From positions 2,480,001-2,544,000 of the forward strand of contig NZ_CP022412.2 in assembly GCF_002222615.2 (NCBI RefSeq): a stretch of 64,000 nucleotides of DNA, in the 5' to 3' direction. This stretch comes from Bacteroides caccae. Lineage in GTDB: Bacteria > Bacteroidota > Bacteroidia > Bacteroidales > Bacteroidaceae. Shown piece after piece: positions 9,096-17,005 of this stretch (its first letter is position 1; the number at the start of each line of letters is the position of its first letter). The notes beneath the pieces were generated by a model. It ran no database searches. It was not told the origin of the DNA and saw only the letters and a program-made list of their open reading frames with translations. The position numbers were made by a program, and so were the translations under genes.

Positions 9096-9199
9096 TATTG
9101 TTAGGTCACCACGGCCGTGGTAAGATCTTATCATGGACGTGGAGATATCCTACCACAGCTGTGGTAACTTCTCTTCACGGCCGTGGTGACCTAACAATA
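9096..9199. repeat. Array of palindromes with 22-bp period, bounded by inverted arms
   Basis: Outer arms of 24 bp (9096-9119 and 9176-9199) are perfect inverted repeats. Inside, 12-bp palindromes begin at 9109 (CCACGGCCGTGG), 9131 (TCATGGACGTGG, degenerate), 9153 (CCACAGCTGTGG) and 9175 (TCACGGCCGTGG), exactly 22 bp apart with 10-bp spacers. The first spacer (TAAGATCTTA) is itself a palindrome. It lies 88 bp past a stop codon and could serve as terminator, protein-binding array or MITE-like element. Confidence 0.85.
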
Positions 9200-9277
9200 T
9201 CAGCACTAAATATGAACTATGAAAGGGGGATAGAAGAAGTATGCTTGCTTCTTTAGGGTATTAATCAAGGGGAAAGA

Positions 9278-9325
9278 CGGTGATAGGTTGATAGGTTGGT
9301 GATAGGTTGCAATTAACCTGTCACC
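9278..9325. repeat. GATAGGTTG repeat with inverted end
   Basis: GATAGGTTG occurs three times in tandem-like array (9282-9310) and the block CGGTGATAGGTT is answered by AACCTGTCACCG at 9314-9325 with one mismatch. A further GCGGTGATAGGTG lies at 9364. It can fold into a hairpin; no function is evident. Confidence 0.6.
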
Positions 9326-9444
9326 GTATGTGAAACCACGATGAATAACCACTTTGACGCTCTGCGGTGATAGGTGAAAGAGAAAATTGCATTTTTTCCT
9401 TGTGTAGAAGATAATGATTTGCATCCTTATTTGTAGTATGAGTT

Positions 9445-9475
9445 ATTGAGATGTAGAATAAAATTCGTAGCTTTG
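9445..9475 (+). promoter_or_regulatory. Promoter of the DUF4375 gene
   Basis: ATTG (9445-9448), 19 bp, TAGCTTTG (9468-9475): one base off the -33 consensus and a full -7 match. The start codon follows 25 bp later. Confidence 0.6.
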
Positions 9476-9500
9476 CTGCATAATTTATTAAGAAAGAATT

Positions 9501-10001
9501 ATGATTGAAGTTATAGAATCTGCTTTACAAAAGGCTGCGGGCGAAGGAATGGATGAATTTATCCAAGTGTTTACCGATAAATATAAGGAAGTGATTGGTG
9601 GTGAATTGACTGCTGATACGATGCCATTACTGACAGGTGAGCAGCATTCTTTGTTGGCTTACCAGATTTTCCGTGATGAAATTATGGTTGGCGGATTCTG
9701 TCAATTGATCCAGAATGGATACGGAGGATATATTTTTGATAATCCGTTTGCGAAGGTGATGCGTTTGTGGGGGGCGGATGAATTCTCGAAATTGATCTAT
9801 AAAGCCAAGAAAATATTTGATGCCAATCGTAAGGACTTGGAGAAGGAGCGGACTGATGACGAATTTATGGCTATGTATGAGCAATACGAGGCTTTTGATG
9901 AGCTGGAAGAGGTTTATTTGGAAATGGAAGAACAGGTTACGGCTTTGATTGCAAGCTATGTAGACGAACATTTGGAACTTTTTGCGAAAATAATAAAGTA
10001 A
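9501..10001 (+). CDS. DMP19-family protein (DUF4375)
   Basis: 166 acidic residues with no signal peptide. The core HSLLAYQIFRDEIMVGGFCQ followed by LIQNGYGGYIFDNPF is the DUF4375/DMP19 signature (in this family the conserved GGF-Q and NGYG motifs are always present). The C-terminal third is helical and rich in Glu (EELEEVYLEMEEQ pattern). DMP19-type proteins have been described as DNA mimics in Neisseria, where acidity imitates the DNA backbone; whether that holds here is open. Monocistronic in appearance, with its own promoter. Confidence 0.75.
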   Translation: MIEVIESALQKAAGEGMDEFIQVFTDKYKEVIGGELTADTMPLLTGEQHSLLAYQIFRDEIMVGGFCQLIQNGYGGYIFDNPFAKVMRLWGADEFSKLIYKAKKIFDANRKDLEKERTDDEFMAMYEQYEAFDELEEVYLEMEEQVTALIASYVDEHLELFAKIIK

Positions 10002-10054
10002 GGGATGCAGTATTTTTTAAGTATCTGCATTTATCAATTGTGAATTAGAATTTA

Positions 10055-10062
10055 TATCTTTG
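10055..10062 (+). promoter_or_regulatory. -7 element before the 10078 lipoprotein gene
   Basis: TATCTTTG at 10055-10062. Because the TTG inside this box would otherwise be read as a start codon, the promoter element argues for the ATGs at 10078 or 10084 as start. No good -33 box is at the right distance. Confidence 0.55.
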
Positions 10063-10077
10063 CAAAATCTAAAAAAT

Positions 10078-10851
10078 ATGTTTATGAAACAAATGAAATT
10101 TTTCTTGGTGGCTTTGATGGCTGTAGTAATGGGAATGTCGGTTACTTCTTGTATGAATGGGGATGATAATACACAGGTAAATGACCTTCCTGTTCTAGGT
10201 AAAGTAAAAGATAGCTTTTTGGGGTTAACTTTCACTTCATTGGATGGATTTACTTTTAAATCAAAGAATACGGTTGAAGGTACAACTAACTTTATGCCAG
10301 GTGATTTTATTGTTGCAACGTGTAGCTATGATACAGAGGTGGATATAGATTATACAACAAACACTATCAATGCAACAATCGGATCTACTGAAAAAATCTC
10401 GGGTAATGCTGTACATAGTACGACAAAAGCAGAAGATGAAGGAGAGCATCCTTCTTATGTTTCAGATAGAGGTGTCATAAGTATTACGGATTTGACTCCG
10501 GCTATGATTGATAACTATAACTTGCTTGTTCCTATTCAATATTTTGCTTTTGAGAAAATAGCCAGTCATACTTTTTTTATGGTATATTATAGTGATGAAA
10601 AAGAGCTTAAAGGTAAAACAGATTTAAAACTGTTTTTACGTCATACTTCTACAGAAGAAAAGGCTAAAGAAACTTATAGAGCTTTTTCGTATAGAGTCTT
10701 TGATATAAGAAGTGCTATAGAGGCTTATAAGAATGCAAATGAAGAAAGATATCCAAGTAATATTACGATTGTATCAGAAGCGAATTCAAGCAATAATGAT
10801 GTCCCCAAGACAACAACTACAACTCCTGTGACTTATACTTTTAGAGAATAA
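10078..10851 (+). CDS. Putative lipoprotein, unrecognised
   Basis: About 257 residues from ATG 10078 (or 255 from ATG 10084). A short basic start and hydrophobic stretch end in the lipobox MSVTSC, so it should be anchored in the envelope. The mature part is beta-prone with no family that I recognise and ends in a Thr-rich tail (TTTTTPVTYTFRE). Its codons are more A/T-rich than those of the neighbours, as often seen for Bacteroides surface lipoproteins. It is 2 bp from the next frame and so likely co-transcribed with the YIP1-family gene. Confidence 0.65.
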   Translation: MFMKQMKFFLVALMAVVMGMSVTSCMNGDDNTQVNDLPVLGKVKDSFLGLTFTSLDGFTFKSKNTVEGTTNFMPGDFIVATCSYDTEVDIDYTTNTINATIGSTEKISGNAVHSTTKAEDEGEHPSYVSDRGVISITDLTPAMIDNYNLLVPIQYFAFEKIASHTFFMVYYSDEKELKGKTDLKLFLRHTSTEEKAKETYRAFSYRVFDIRSAIEAYKNANEERYPSNITIVSEANSSNNDVPKTTTTTPVTYTFRE

Positions 10852-10853
10852 CA

Positions 10854-11429
10854 TTGAACTACAAGGAACTATTTAACATAGCAATGAAATTGATTTCCTC
10901 TCCGGCCAAGGCCTGGGAGGAAATTTCTATGGAAGAGGATAGGCGAAAAGTTTTTATGGCTTTTGTCTATCCTATGATTGGTTTATGCGGCTTGTCCGTC
11001 TTTATCGGGTCACTATTGACCAATGGTTGGGGCGGTCCGCAAAGTTTTCAGATAGCTATGACCAATTGTTGTGCCGTAGCTGTGGCCCTGTTCGGAGGAT
11101 ACTTTTTGGCAGCTTATGCCATAAATGAAATGGGAATCAAGATGTTTGGCATGCATGCTAATATGCCGTTAGTGCAACAATTTGCAGGATATGCACTTGT
11201 TGTACCGTTTCTGCTTCAGATTGTCACCGGACTATTACCTGATTTTAGAATTATTGCTTGGCTGTTGCAGTTCTACATTGTCTATGTAGTATGGGAAGGT
11301 GCTCCTATAATGATGAAGGTAGAAGAAAAACAACGGTTGAAATACACCCTTTTATCGTCCGTTTTGTTAATACTATGTCCGACGGTGATTCAATTTGTGT
11401 TTAATAAGTTGACGGCCATACTTAATTAA
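10854..11429 (+). CDS. YIP1-family membrane protein
   Basis: 191 residues if the TTG at 10854 is the start, 181 from the ATG at 10884. The TTG is preferred because the KELFNIAMKLISSPAKAWEE stretch resembles the start of YIP1-type proteins, yet the ATG cannot be excluded. About five hydrophobic helices follow, including VYPMIGLCGLSVFIGSLL and YALVVPFLLQIVTGLLP. Function is unknown; the YIP1 fold is a polytopic inner-membrane domain. Sits 2 bp after the lipoprotein gene and 9 bp before smpB, so all may share a transcript. Confidence 0.7.
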   Translation: MNYKELFNIAMKLISSPAKAWEEISMEEDRRKVFMAFVYPMIGLCGLSVFIGSLLTNGWGGPQSFQIAMTNCCAVAVALFGGYFLAAYAINEMGIKMFGMHANMPLVQQFAGYALVVPFLLQIVTGLLPDFRIIAWLLQFYIVYVVWEGAPIMMKVEEKQRLKYTLLSSVLLILCPTVIQFVFNKLTAILN

Positions 11430-11438
11430 TAAGTGAAA

Positions 11439-11891
11439 ATGAAACAACCTCCTGTAAATATTAAGAATAAACGTGCTACGTTCGACTATGAACTGATAGA
11501 TACCTATACGGCAGGTATCGTATTGACCGGTACGGAAATCAAATCCATTCGTTTGGGAAAAGCGAGTCTGGTAGATACGTTTTGCTATTTTGTGAAAGGC
11601 GAATTATGGGTAAAGAATATGCATATCGCCGAGTACTTTTACGGATCGTACAATAATCATACGGCACGCAGGGACAGGAAGCTGTTGCTTAGTAGGAAAG
11701 AACTGGAGAAACTTCAACGGGAAATGAAGAATCCCGGGTTTACAATTGTGCCCGTGCGTCTTTTTATCAACGAAAAAGGTTTGGCGAAACTGGTCGTTGC
11801 TTTGGCGAAAGGTAAGAAGGAGTATGATAAGCGGGAATCCATAAAAGAAAAAGACGACCGTAGAGATATGGCTCGTATGTTTAAAAGATGA
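11439..11891 (+). CDS. smpB: SsrA-binding protein SmpB
   Basis: 150 residues from ATG 11439; a GTG at 11433 is also in frame. The SmpB fold is clear: [38 protein letters not shown], the [21 protein letters not shown] block, and the basic C-terminal tail ([22 protein letters not shown]) that enters the ribosomal mRNA channel. SmpB delivers tmRNA to stalled ribosomes for trans-translation. The gene is followed 10 bp later by metH, so both are probably on one transcript although functionally unrelated. No tmRNA gene was seen nearby. Confidence 0.96.
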   Translation: MKQPPVNIKNKRATFDYELIDTYTAGIVLTGTEIKSIRLGKASLVDTFCYFVKGELWVKNMHIAEYFYGSYNNHTARRDRKLLLSRKELEKLQREMKNPGFTIVPVRLFINEKGLAKLVVALAKGKKEYDKRESIKEKDDRRDMARMFKR

Positions 11892-11901
11892 TGATAGGGT
11901 A

Positions 11902-14649
11902 ATGAAAAAGACAATTTCTCAGATTGTATCCGACCGCATTCTTATTTTGGACGGGGCAATGGGTACAATGATCCAACAATATAATCTCACAGAAGAAGAT
12001 TTTCGTGGCGAGCGTTTTGCGCATATTCCCGGACAGTTGAAAGGAAATAATGATTTATTGTGTCTGACACGTCCCGATGTAATTCAAGATATTCATCGTA
12101 AGTATCTGGAAGCAGGTGCGGATATTATTGAAACCAATACATTCAGTTCGACTACGGTTTCTATGGCAGATTATCACGTGGAAGAATATGTGCGTGAAAT
12201 AAATCTTGCAGCTGTAAAACTGGCGCGTGAACTGGCTGATGAATATACTGCAAAGAATCCTGATAAACCGCGTTTTGTAGCCGGTTCCGTTGGACCTACC
12301 AATAAGACCTGCTCTATGAGTCCGGATGTGAACAACCCGGCTTATCGTGCCTTGACTTATGATGAACTGGCGGCAGCTTACCAACAGCAAATGGAAGCTA
12401 TGCTTGAAGGTGGAGTGGATGCCATTCTGATTGAGACGATATTTGATACGTTGAATGCCAAGACCGCTATTTTTGCTGCAGAACAAGCAATGAAAGTAAC
12501 AGGTGTTGAGGTGCCGGTCATGTTATCTGTTACCGTGTCTGATGTAGGCGGAAGAACATTGTCCGGTCAGACGCTGGATGCATTTCTTGCTTCTGTGCAA
12601 CACGCCAATATCTTTTCTGTCGGTTTGAACTGCTCGTTCGGGGCCCGACAGTTAAAGCCTTTCCTTGAACAGTTGGCTGTCCGCGCACCTTATTATATAA
12701 GTGCTTATCCAAATGCGGGTTTGCCGAACAGTCTCGGCAAGTATGATCAAACTCCTGCGGATATGGCCCATGAGGTGAAAGAATATATCCAGGAAGGATT
12801 AATCAATATTATCGGTGGTTGTTGTGGAACAACGGATGCGTATATTGCCGAATATCCGGCTCTGGTAGAAGGTGCCCGACCGCATATACCGGCTCCTAAA
12901 CCTGATTGTATGTGGCTTTCCGGCCTTGAGCTGTTGGAAGTGAAACCGGAAATAAACTTTGTAAATGTCGGAGAACGCTGTAATGTGGCCGGTTCGCGTA
13001 AATTCCTTCGTCTGATAAATGAAAAGAAATATGATGAAGCGTTGTCTATTGCCCGTCAACAGGTAGAAGACGGAGCTTTGGTGATTGACGTCAATATGGA
13101 TGATGGATTGCTGGACGCTAAGGCAGAGATGACAACGTTCCTCAATCTTATCATGTCCGAGCCGGAGATTGCACGTGTACCTGTGATGATCGATTCCTCT
13201 AAATGGGAAGTTATCGAAGCCGGATTAAAATGCCTTCAGGGGAAATCGATCGTTAACTCTATTTCTCTGAAAGAAGGCGAAGACAAATTCCTTGAACACG
13301 CCCGGATTATCAAGCAATATGGAGCTGCGGCCGTAGTAATGGCTTTTGATGAAAAAGGACAGGCTGACACTGCTGCGCGTAAAATAGAAGTTTGCGAGCG
13401 TGCTTATCGTCTTTTGGTTGATGAAATAGGTTTTAACCCTCACGATATTATTTTCGATCCGAATGTGCTTGCCGTAGCTACGGGTATCGAAGAGCATAAC
13501 AACTATGCGGTGGACTTCATCGAAGCTACCGGTTGGATTAAGAAAAACCTTCCTGGAGCGCATGTCAGCGGGGGAGTAAGTAACCTTTCTTTCTCTTTCC
13601 GTGGTAACAATTATATCCGTGAAGCCATGCACGCTGTGTTCCTTTACCATGCCATACAGCAAGGAATGGATATGGGGATTGTGAATCCGGGAACTTCTGT
13701 ACTTTATAGTGATATACCGGTAGATATTCTTGAAAAGATAGAGGATGTTGTCTTGAATCGTCGCCCCGACGCTGCCGAACGCCTGATTGAACTGGCGGAA
13801 GCTTTAAAGGCAACTTCTGGCGAAGCTGCCGGACAACAGGCTGTGAAGCATGATGCATGGAGGGATGAATCCGTTCAGGAACGTCTGAAATATGCTTTGA
13901 TGAAAGGTATCGGAGATTATCTCGAACAAGACTTGGCAGAAGCATTGCCACTCTATGATAAAGCAGTCAATGTGATTGAAGGTCCGTTGATGGACGGAAT
14001 GAATTATGTAGGCGAGCTTTTCGGTGCAGGAAAGATGTTCCTGCCTCAAGTGGTGAAGACTGCCCGTACAATGAAGAAGGCTGTTGCTATTCTGCAACCG
14101 ATTATCGAGTCGGAAAAAGTAGAAGGAACGACTTCTGCCGGAAAGGTATTGCTTGCCACAGTGAAAGGTGATGTACACGATATCGGTAAGAATATTGTTG
14201 CCGTGGTAATGGCTTGCAATGGCTATGAGATTGTCGACTTGGGAGTAATGGTTCCCGCAGAGACTATCGTTCAGCGCGCTATTGAGGAAAAAGTAGACAT
14301 GATAGGTCTTAGTGGCCTGATTACTCCGTCTCTGGAGGAAATGGCCCATGTAGCTATCGAACTGGAGAAAGCCGGACTGGATATACCTCTTCTGATTGGT
14401 GGAGCTACTACGTCTAAGATGCACACGGCGCTGAAAATTGCTCCGGTCTATCACGCTCCGGTGGTGCACCTTAAAGATGCTTCCCAGAATGCAAGTGTCG
14501 CTTCCCGTTTATTGAATCCGCAATTAAAGGCTGAATTGGTAAATGAACTGGAGGCGGAATATGAGGCACTTCGTGAAAAGAGCGGATTACTGCGCCGTGA
14601 AACCGTTTCACTGGAAGAAGCACAGAAAAATAAGTTAAACCTATTTTAA
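11902..14649 (+). CDS. metH: Cobalamin-dependent methionine synthase without activation domain
   Basis: 915 residues, against about 1,227 in E. coli. The order is homocysteine domain (zinc ligands C244, C307 and C308), methyltetrahydrofolate domain (starts near [16 protein letters not shown]), cobalamin cap, and cobalamin domain with the DVHDIG motif, whose axial histidine is H759 as in E. coli. The protein stops at KNKLNLF, just where the C-terminal S-adenosylmethionine-binding reactivation domain would begin. It transfers methyl from methyltetrahydrofolate to homocysteine. Reactivation of oxidised cobalamin must then come from another polypeptide or matter less in an anaerobe. Sits 10 bp after smpB and 12 bp before the nitroreductase gene. 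Confidence 0.96.
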   Translation: MKKTISQIVSDRILILDGAMGTMIQQYNLTEEDFRGERFAHIPGQLKGNNDLLCLTRPDVIQDIHRKYLEAGADIIETNTFSSTTVSMADYHVEEYVREINLAAVKLARELADEYTAKNPDKPRFVAGSVGPTNKTCSMSPDVNNPAYRALTYDELAAAYQQQMEAMLEGGVDAILIETIFDTLNAKTAIFAAEQAMKVTGVEVPVMLSVTVSDVGGRTLSGQTLDAFLASVQHANIFSVGLNCSFGARQLKPFLEQLAVRAPYYISAYPNAGLPNSLGKYDQTPADMAHEVKEYIQEGLINIIGGCCGTTDAYIAEYPALVEGARPHIPAPKPDCMWLSGLELLEVKPEINFVNVGERCNVAGSRKFLRLINEKKYDEALSIARQQVEDGALVIDVNMDDGLLDAKAEMTTFLNLIMSEPEIARVPVMIDSSKWEVIEAGLKCLQGKSIVNSISLKEGEDKFLEHARIIKQYGAAAVVMAFDEKGQADTAARKIEVCERAYRLLVDEIGFNPHDIIFDPNVLAVATGIEEHNNYAVDFIEATGWIKKNLPGAHVSGGVSNLSFSFRGNNYIREAMHAVFLYHAIQQGMDMGIVNPGTSVLYSDIPVDILEKIEDVVLNRRPDAAERLIELAEALKATSGEAAGQQAVKHDAWRDESVQERLKYALMKGIGDYLEQDLAEALPLYDKAVNVIEGPLMDGMNYVGELFGAGKMFLPQVVKTARTMKKAVAILQPIIESEKVEGTTSAGKVLLATVKGDVHDIGKNIVAVVMACNGYEIVDLGVMVPAETIVQRAIEEKVDMIGLSGLITPSLEEMAHVAIELEKAGLDIPLLIGGATTSKMHTALKIAPVYHAPVVHLKDASQNASVASRLLNPQLKAELVNELEAEYEALREKSGLLRRETVSLEEAQKNKLNLF

Positions 14650-14661
14650 AACAGTGTCACA

Positions 14662-15261
14662 ATGAAAAAGATTTTCTCTTTCTTATGCCTCTTCATGGCA
14701 ATAGTTGCAATGAGCTCATGTTCTTCTGCAAAAGAAGAAAAAGGAACGTCCGGAACCGGAAATGCTGCATTGGATAATATCTTTGAGCGTAAAAGCGTAC
14801 GCACTTATCTGAATAAGGGAGTGGAGAAAGAGAAGATTGATTTGTTGCTTCGTGCCGGAATGGCTGCCCCTTCGGGTAAAGACGTCCGTCCGTGGGAATT
14901 TGTCGTTGTGTCCGACCGTGCCAAACTGGATTCAATGGCTGCCGCACTTCCGTATGCCAAGATGTTGACGCAGGCTCGTAATGCAATTATTGTTTGCGGT
15001 GATTCCGTGAAATCTTCCTATTGGTATCTGGACTGCTCTGCTGCTGCCCAAAACATCCTTTTGGCTGCCGAAAGTCTGGGACTTGGTGCTGTGTGGACAG
15101 CCGCTTATCCTTATGAAGACCGTATGCAGGTGGTGCGTAAATATACCGGTCTGCCTGAGAATATCCTTCCGCTTTGTGTCATTCCGTTCGGTTATCCCGC
15201 TACCAAAGAGAATCCGAAACAGAAATTTGACGAGAAAAAGATACATTATAATCAGTATTAG
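14662..15261 (+). CDS. Nitroreductase-family lipoprotein
   Basis: 199 residues. An N-terminal signal ends in the lipobox AMSSC, then a low-complexity linker leads to an FMN-type nitroreductase domain: FERKSVRTYLNKGVEKEKI, RAGMAAPSGKDVRPWEFVVV, AAQNILLAAESLGLGAVW and the closing IPFGYPATKENPKQKF. Nitroreductases usually work in the cytoplasm, so an exported copy is notable though common in Bacteroides. The physiological substrate is unknown. It follows metH by 12 bp, suggesting co-transcription. Confidence 0.85.
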   Translation: MKKIFSFLCLFMAIVAMSSCSSAKEEKGTSGTGNAALDNIFERKSVRTYLNKGVEKEKIDLLLRAGMAAPSGKDVRPWEFVVVSDRAKLDSMAAALPYAKMLTQARNAIIVCGDSVKSSYWYLDCSAAAQNILLAAESLGLGAVWTAAYPYEDRMQVVRKYTGLPENILPLCVIPFGYPATKENPKQKFDEKKIHYNQY

Positions 15262-15272
15262 TAAACAAAAGT

Positions 15273-15302
15273 TTTGTCTTTTCAATAATTTCCTTACATT
15301 TG
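15273..15302 (+). promoter_or_regulatory. Promoter of the symporter operon
   Basis: TTTG (15273-15276), 18 bp, TACATTTG (15295-15302). The small accessory gene begins 31 bp downstream, giving a short leader. It separates the symporter pair from the metH group. Confidence 0.65.
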
Positions 15303-15332
15303 CGTCTGAATTAATTAAAATCTGATACGCAA

Positions 15333-15458
15333 ATGTTTGGAATAGACGACCCTTTTATAATTCTGCCTTACCTGCTTTCGGTAGTATGTGTGATTTTTGC
15401 TGCCTGGTTCGGGCTGAAATACTGGAATAAGGACGACGAAAAAGACGAAACACGATGA
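15333..15458 (+). CDS. Symporter small accessory protein (41 residues)
   Basis: A short frame of 41 codons starting MFGIDDPFIILPYLLSVV, with one hydrophobic helix (about residues 8-26), then WFGLKYWNKDDEKDETR, a charged tail. Its TGA overlaps the ATG of the symporter (ATGA at 15455-15458), so translation is coupled. Small proteins of this shape (a FGIDDP-like start, one helix, acidic end) are known directly upstream of sodium:solute symporters and annotated as small accessory proteins. It probably sits in the inner membrane with the symporter, helping assembly or stability; that role is inference. Confidence 0.8.
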   Translation: MFGIDDPFIILPYLLSVVCVIFAAWFGLKYWNKDDEKDETR

Positions 15459-17005
15459 ATACATTTACACTCAGTTTGATTGTGATAGGCTATCTGCTAT
15501 CACTTGCTTATCTTGGTTTTTTAGGGTATAAAAAGACAACGAGTACCAGTGACTATCTGGTAGGCGGGCGTCAGATGAATCCTATCGTTATGGCACTTTC
15601 TTATGGTGCCACGTTTATTTCCGCATCTGCTATTGTGGGCTTCGGGGGAGTGGCTGCCGCTTTTGGTATGGGTATCCAGTGGCTCTGTTTCCTCAATATG
15701 TTTATCGGGGTTGTTATTGCTTTTATCTTTTTTGGTTTGCGCACCCGGCGTATGGGGGCTAAACTGAATGTCAGTACTTTCCCGCAATTGTTAGGACGTC
15801 ATTTTCGCTCACGTAATATCCAAGTCTTTATTGCTGCTGTGATTTTTATAGGGATGCCGCTTTATGCCGCAGTTGTGATGAAGGGCGGAGCCGTATTTAT
15901 CGAACAGATCTTTCAGATTGACTTCAATATCTCTTTATTGATCTTCACGCTGGTGATTGCCGCTTATGTGATTGCCGGAGGAATGAAGGGAGTGATGTAT
16001 ACGGACGCTTTGCAGGCAGTCATTATGTTTGCTTGTATGTTGTTCCTGCTTTTCTCTTTGTATCAGGTGCTTGATATGAACTTTACGGAGGCTAATAAGG
16101 AACTGACTGCTATTGCTCCTCTGGTTCCGGAAAAGTTTAAGGCATTGGGACATCAGGGGTGGACTGCGATGCCTGTCACGGGTTCTCCACAATGGTATTC
16201 GTTGGTTACTTCTCTTATTCTGGGTGTTGGAATCGGATGTCTGGCGCAACCGCAGCTAGTAGTCCGTTTCATGACGGTGGAAAGTAGCAAGCAGTTGAAC
16301 CGTGGTGTGTTTATCGGTTGTTTCTTTTTGATTATAACCGTAGGTGCTATTTATCATGCCGGAGCATTGAGTAATCTTTTCTTTCTGAAAACAGAAGGGG
16401 CGATTGCTACGGAAGTCGTACAGGATATTGATAAGATTATTCCATATTTTATTAATAAGGCAATGCCCGATTGGTTTGCCGCACTATTTATGCTGTGCAT
16501 CCTTTCGGCAAGTATGTCGACGTTGAGTTCACAGTTTCATACAATGGGTGCGTCGGTCGGCTCGGATATTTATGGTACGTATAAGCCTCGCTCCCGTGGC
16601 AAACTCACGAATGTGATTCGTTTGGGAGTGTTATTCTCTATCTTGGTCAGCTATATTATTTGCTATATGTTGCCCCATGATATTATTGCCCGTGGAACTT
16701 CTATTTTTATGGGAATCTGTGCGGCAGCTTTCCTCCCTGCCTATTTCTGTGCGCTCTATTGGAAGCGGGCGACGAAACAAGGGGTAATAGCGAGTCTTTG
16801 GGTAGGAACTCTTGGAAGTCTTTTTGCTCTGGTATTTCTACATCAGAAAGAATCGGCTGCATTGGGTATCTGCAAGGCGTTGTTCGGACGGGATGTACTG
16901 ATAGAAACATATCCGTTCCCGGTGATTGACCCGATATTGTTTGCATTACCTTTATCAGTCCTGGCTATTGTCGGAATCAGTCTGTTGACTTACAAAAAGT
17001 ATTAG
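15455..17005 (+). CDS. Sodium:solute symporter (SSS family)
   Basis: 516 residues with about 13 transmembrane helices. The SSS signature is seen in SDYLVGGRQMNPIVMALSYGATFISASAIVGFGG near the N-terminus and in VIAGGMKGVMYTDALQAVIMF in the middle. Members import sugars, amino acids, vitamins or organic acids with sodium. The substrate cannot be told from the sequence. A 41-residue accessory gene overlaps its start by four bases. Its stop codon overlaps that of the convergent transglycosylase gene (17002-17005), so there is no room for a terminator between them. Confidence 0.92.
   Translation: MNTFTLSLIVIGYLLSLAYLGFLGYKKTTSTSDYLVGGRQMNPIVMALSYGATFISASAIVGFGGVAAAFGMGIQWLCFLNMFIGVVIAFIFFGLRTRRMGAKLNVSTFPQLLGRHFRSRNIQVFIAAVIFIGMPLYAAVVMKGGAVFIEQIFQIDFNISLLIFTLVIAAYVIAGGMKGVMYTDALQAVIMFACMLFLLFSLYQVLDMNFTEANKELTAIAPLVPEKFKALGHQGWTAMPVTGSPQWYSLVTSLILGVGIGCLAQPQLVVRFMTVESSKQLNRGVFIGCFFLIITVGAIYHAGALSNLFFLKTEGAIATEVVQDIDKIIPYFINKAMPDWFAALFMLCILSASMSTLSSQFHTMGASVGSDIYGTYKPRSRGKLTNVIRLGVLFSILVSYIICYMLPHDIIARGTSIFMGICAAAFLPAYFCALYWKRATKQGVIASLWVGTLGSLFALVFLHQKESAALGICKALFGRDVLIETYPFPVIDPILFALPLSVLAIVGISLLTYKKY

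Larger units (their letters stand above)
9008..9500. other. Repeat-rich gene-free stretch of 493 bases
   Basis: Contains a 22-bp-period array of palindromes bounded by 24-bp inverted arms (9096-9199), a second hairpin built of GATAGGTTG repeats (9278-9325) with a third copy at 9364, and the promoter of the following gene. No convincing reading frame was seen. Confidence 0.75.

Noticed and set aside
9096..9199. CRISPR array
   Set aside because: The spacers are only 10 bp, the repeats are palindromes of 12 bp, and no cas gene is near.
10060..10083. TTG start giving a longer lipoprotein
   Set aside because: The TTG is the end of the -7 box TATCTTTG; transcripts would begin after it.
13804..14469. 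A 221-codon frame on the minus strand inside metH
   Set aside because: Lies wholly under the conserved cobalamin domain; low-complexity translation, no promoter or partner.
14662..15261. The missing MetH activation domain as a separate gene
   Set aside because: The gene after metH is an FMN nitroreductase lipoprotein, with no S-adenosylmethionine-domain motifs.
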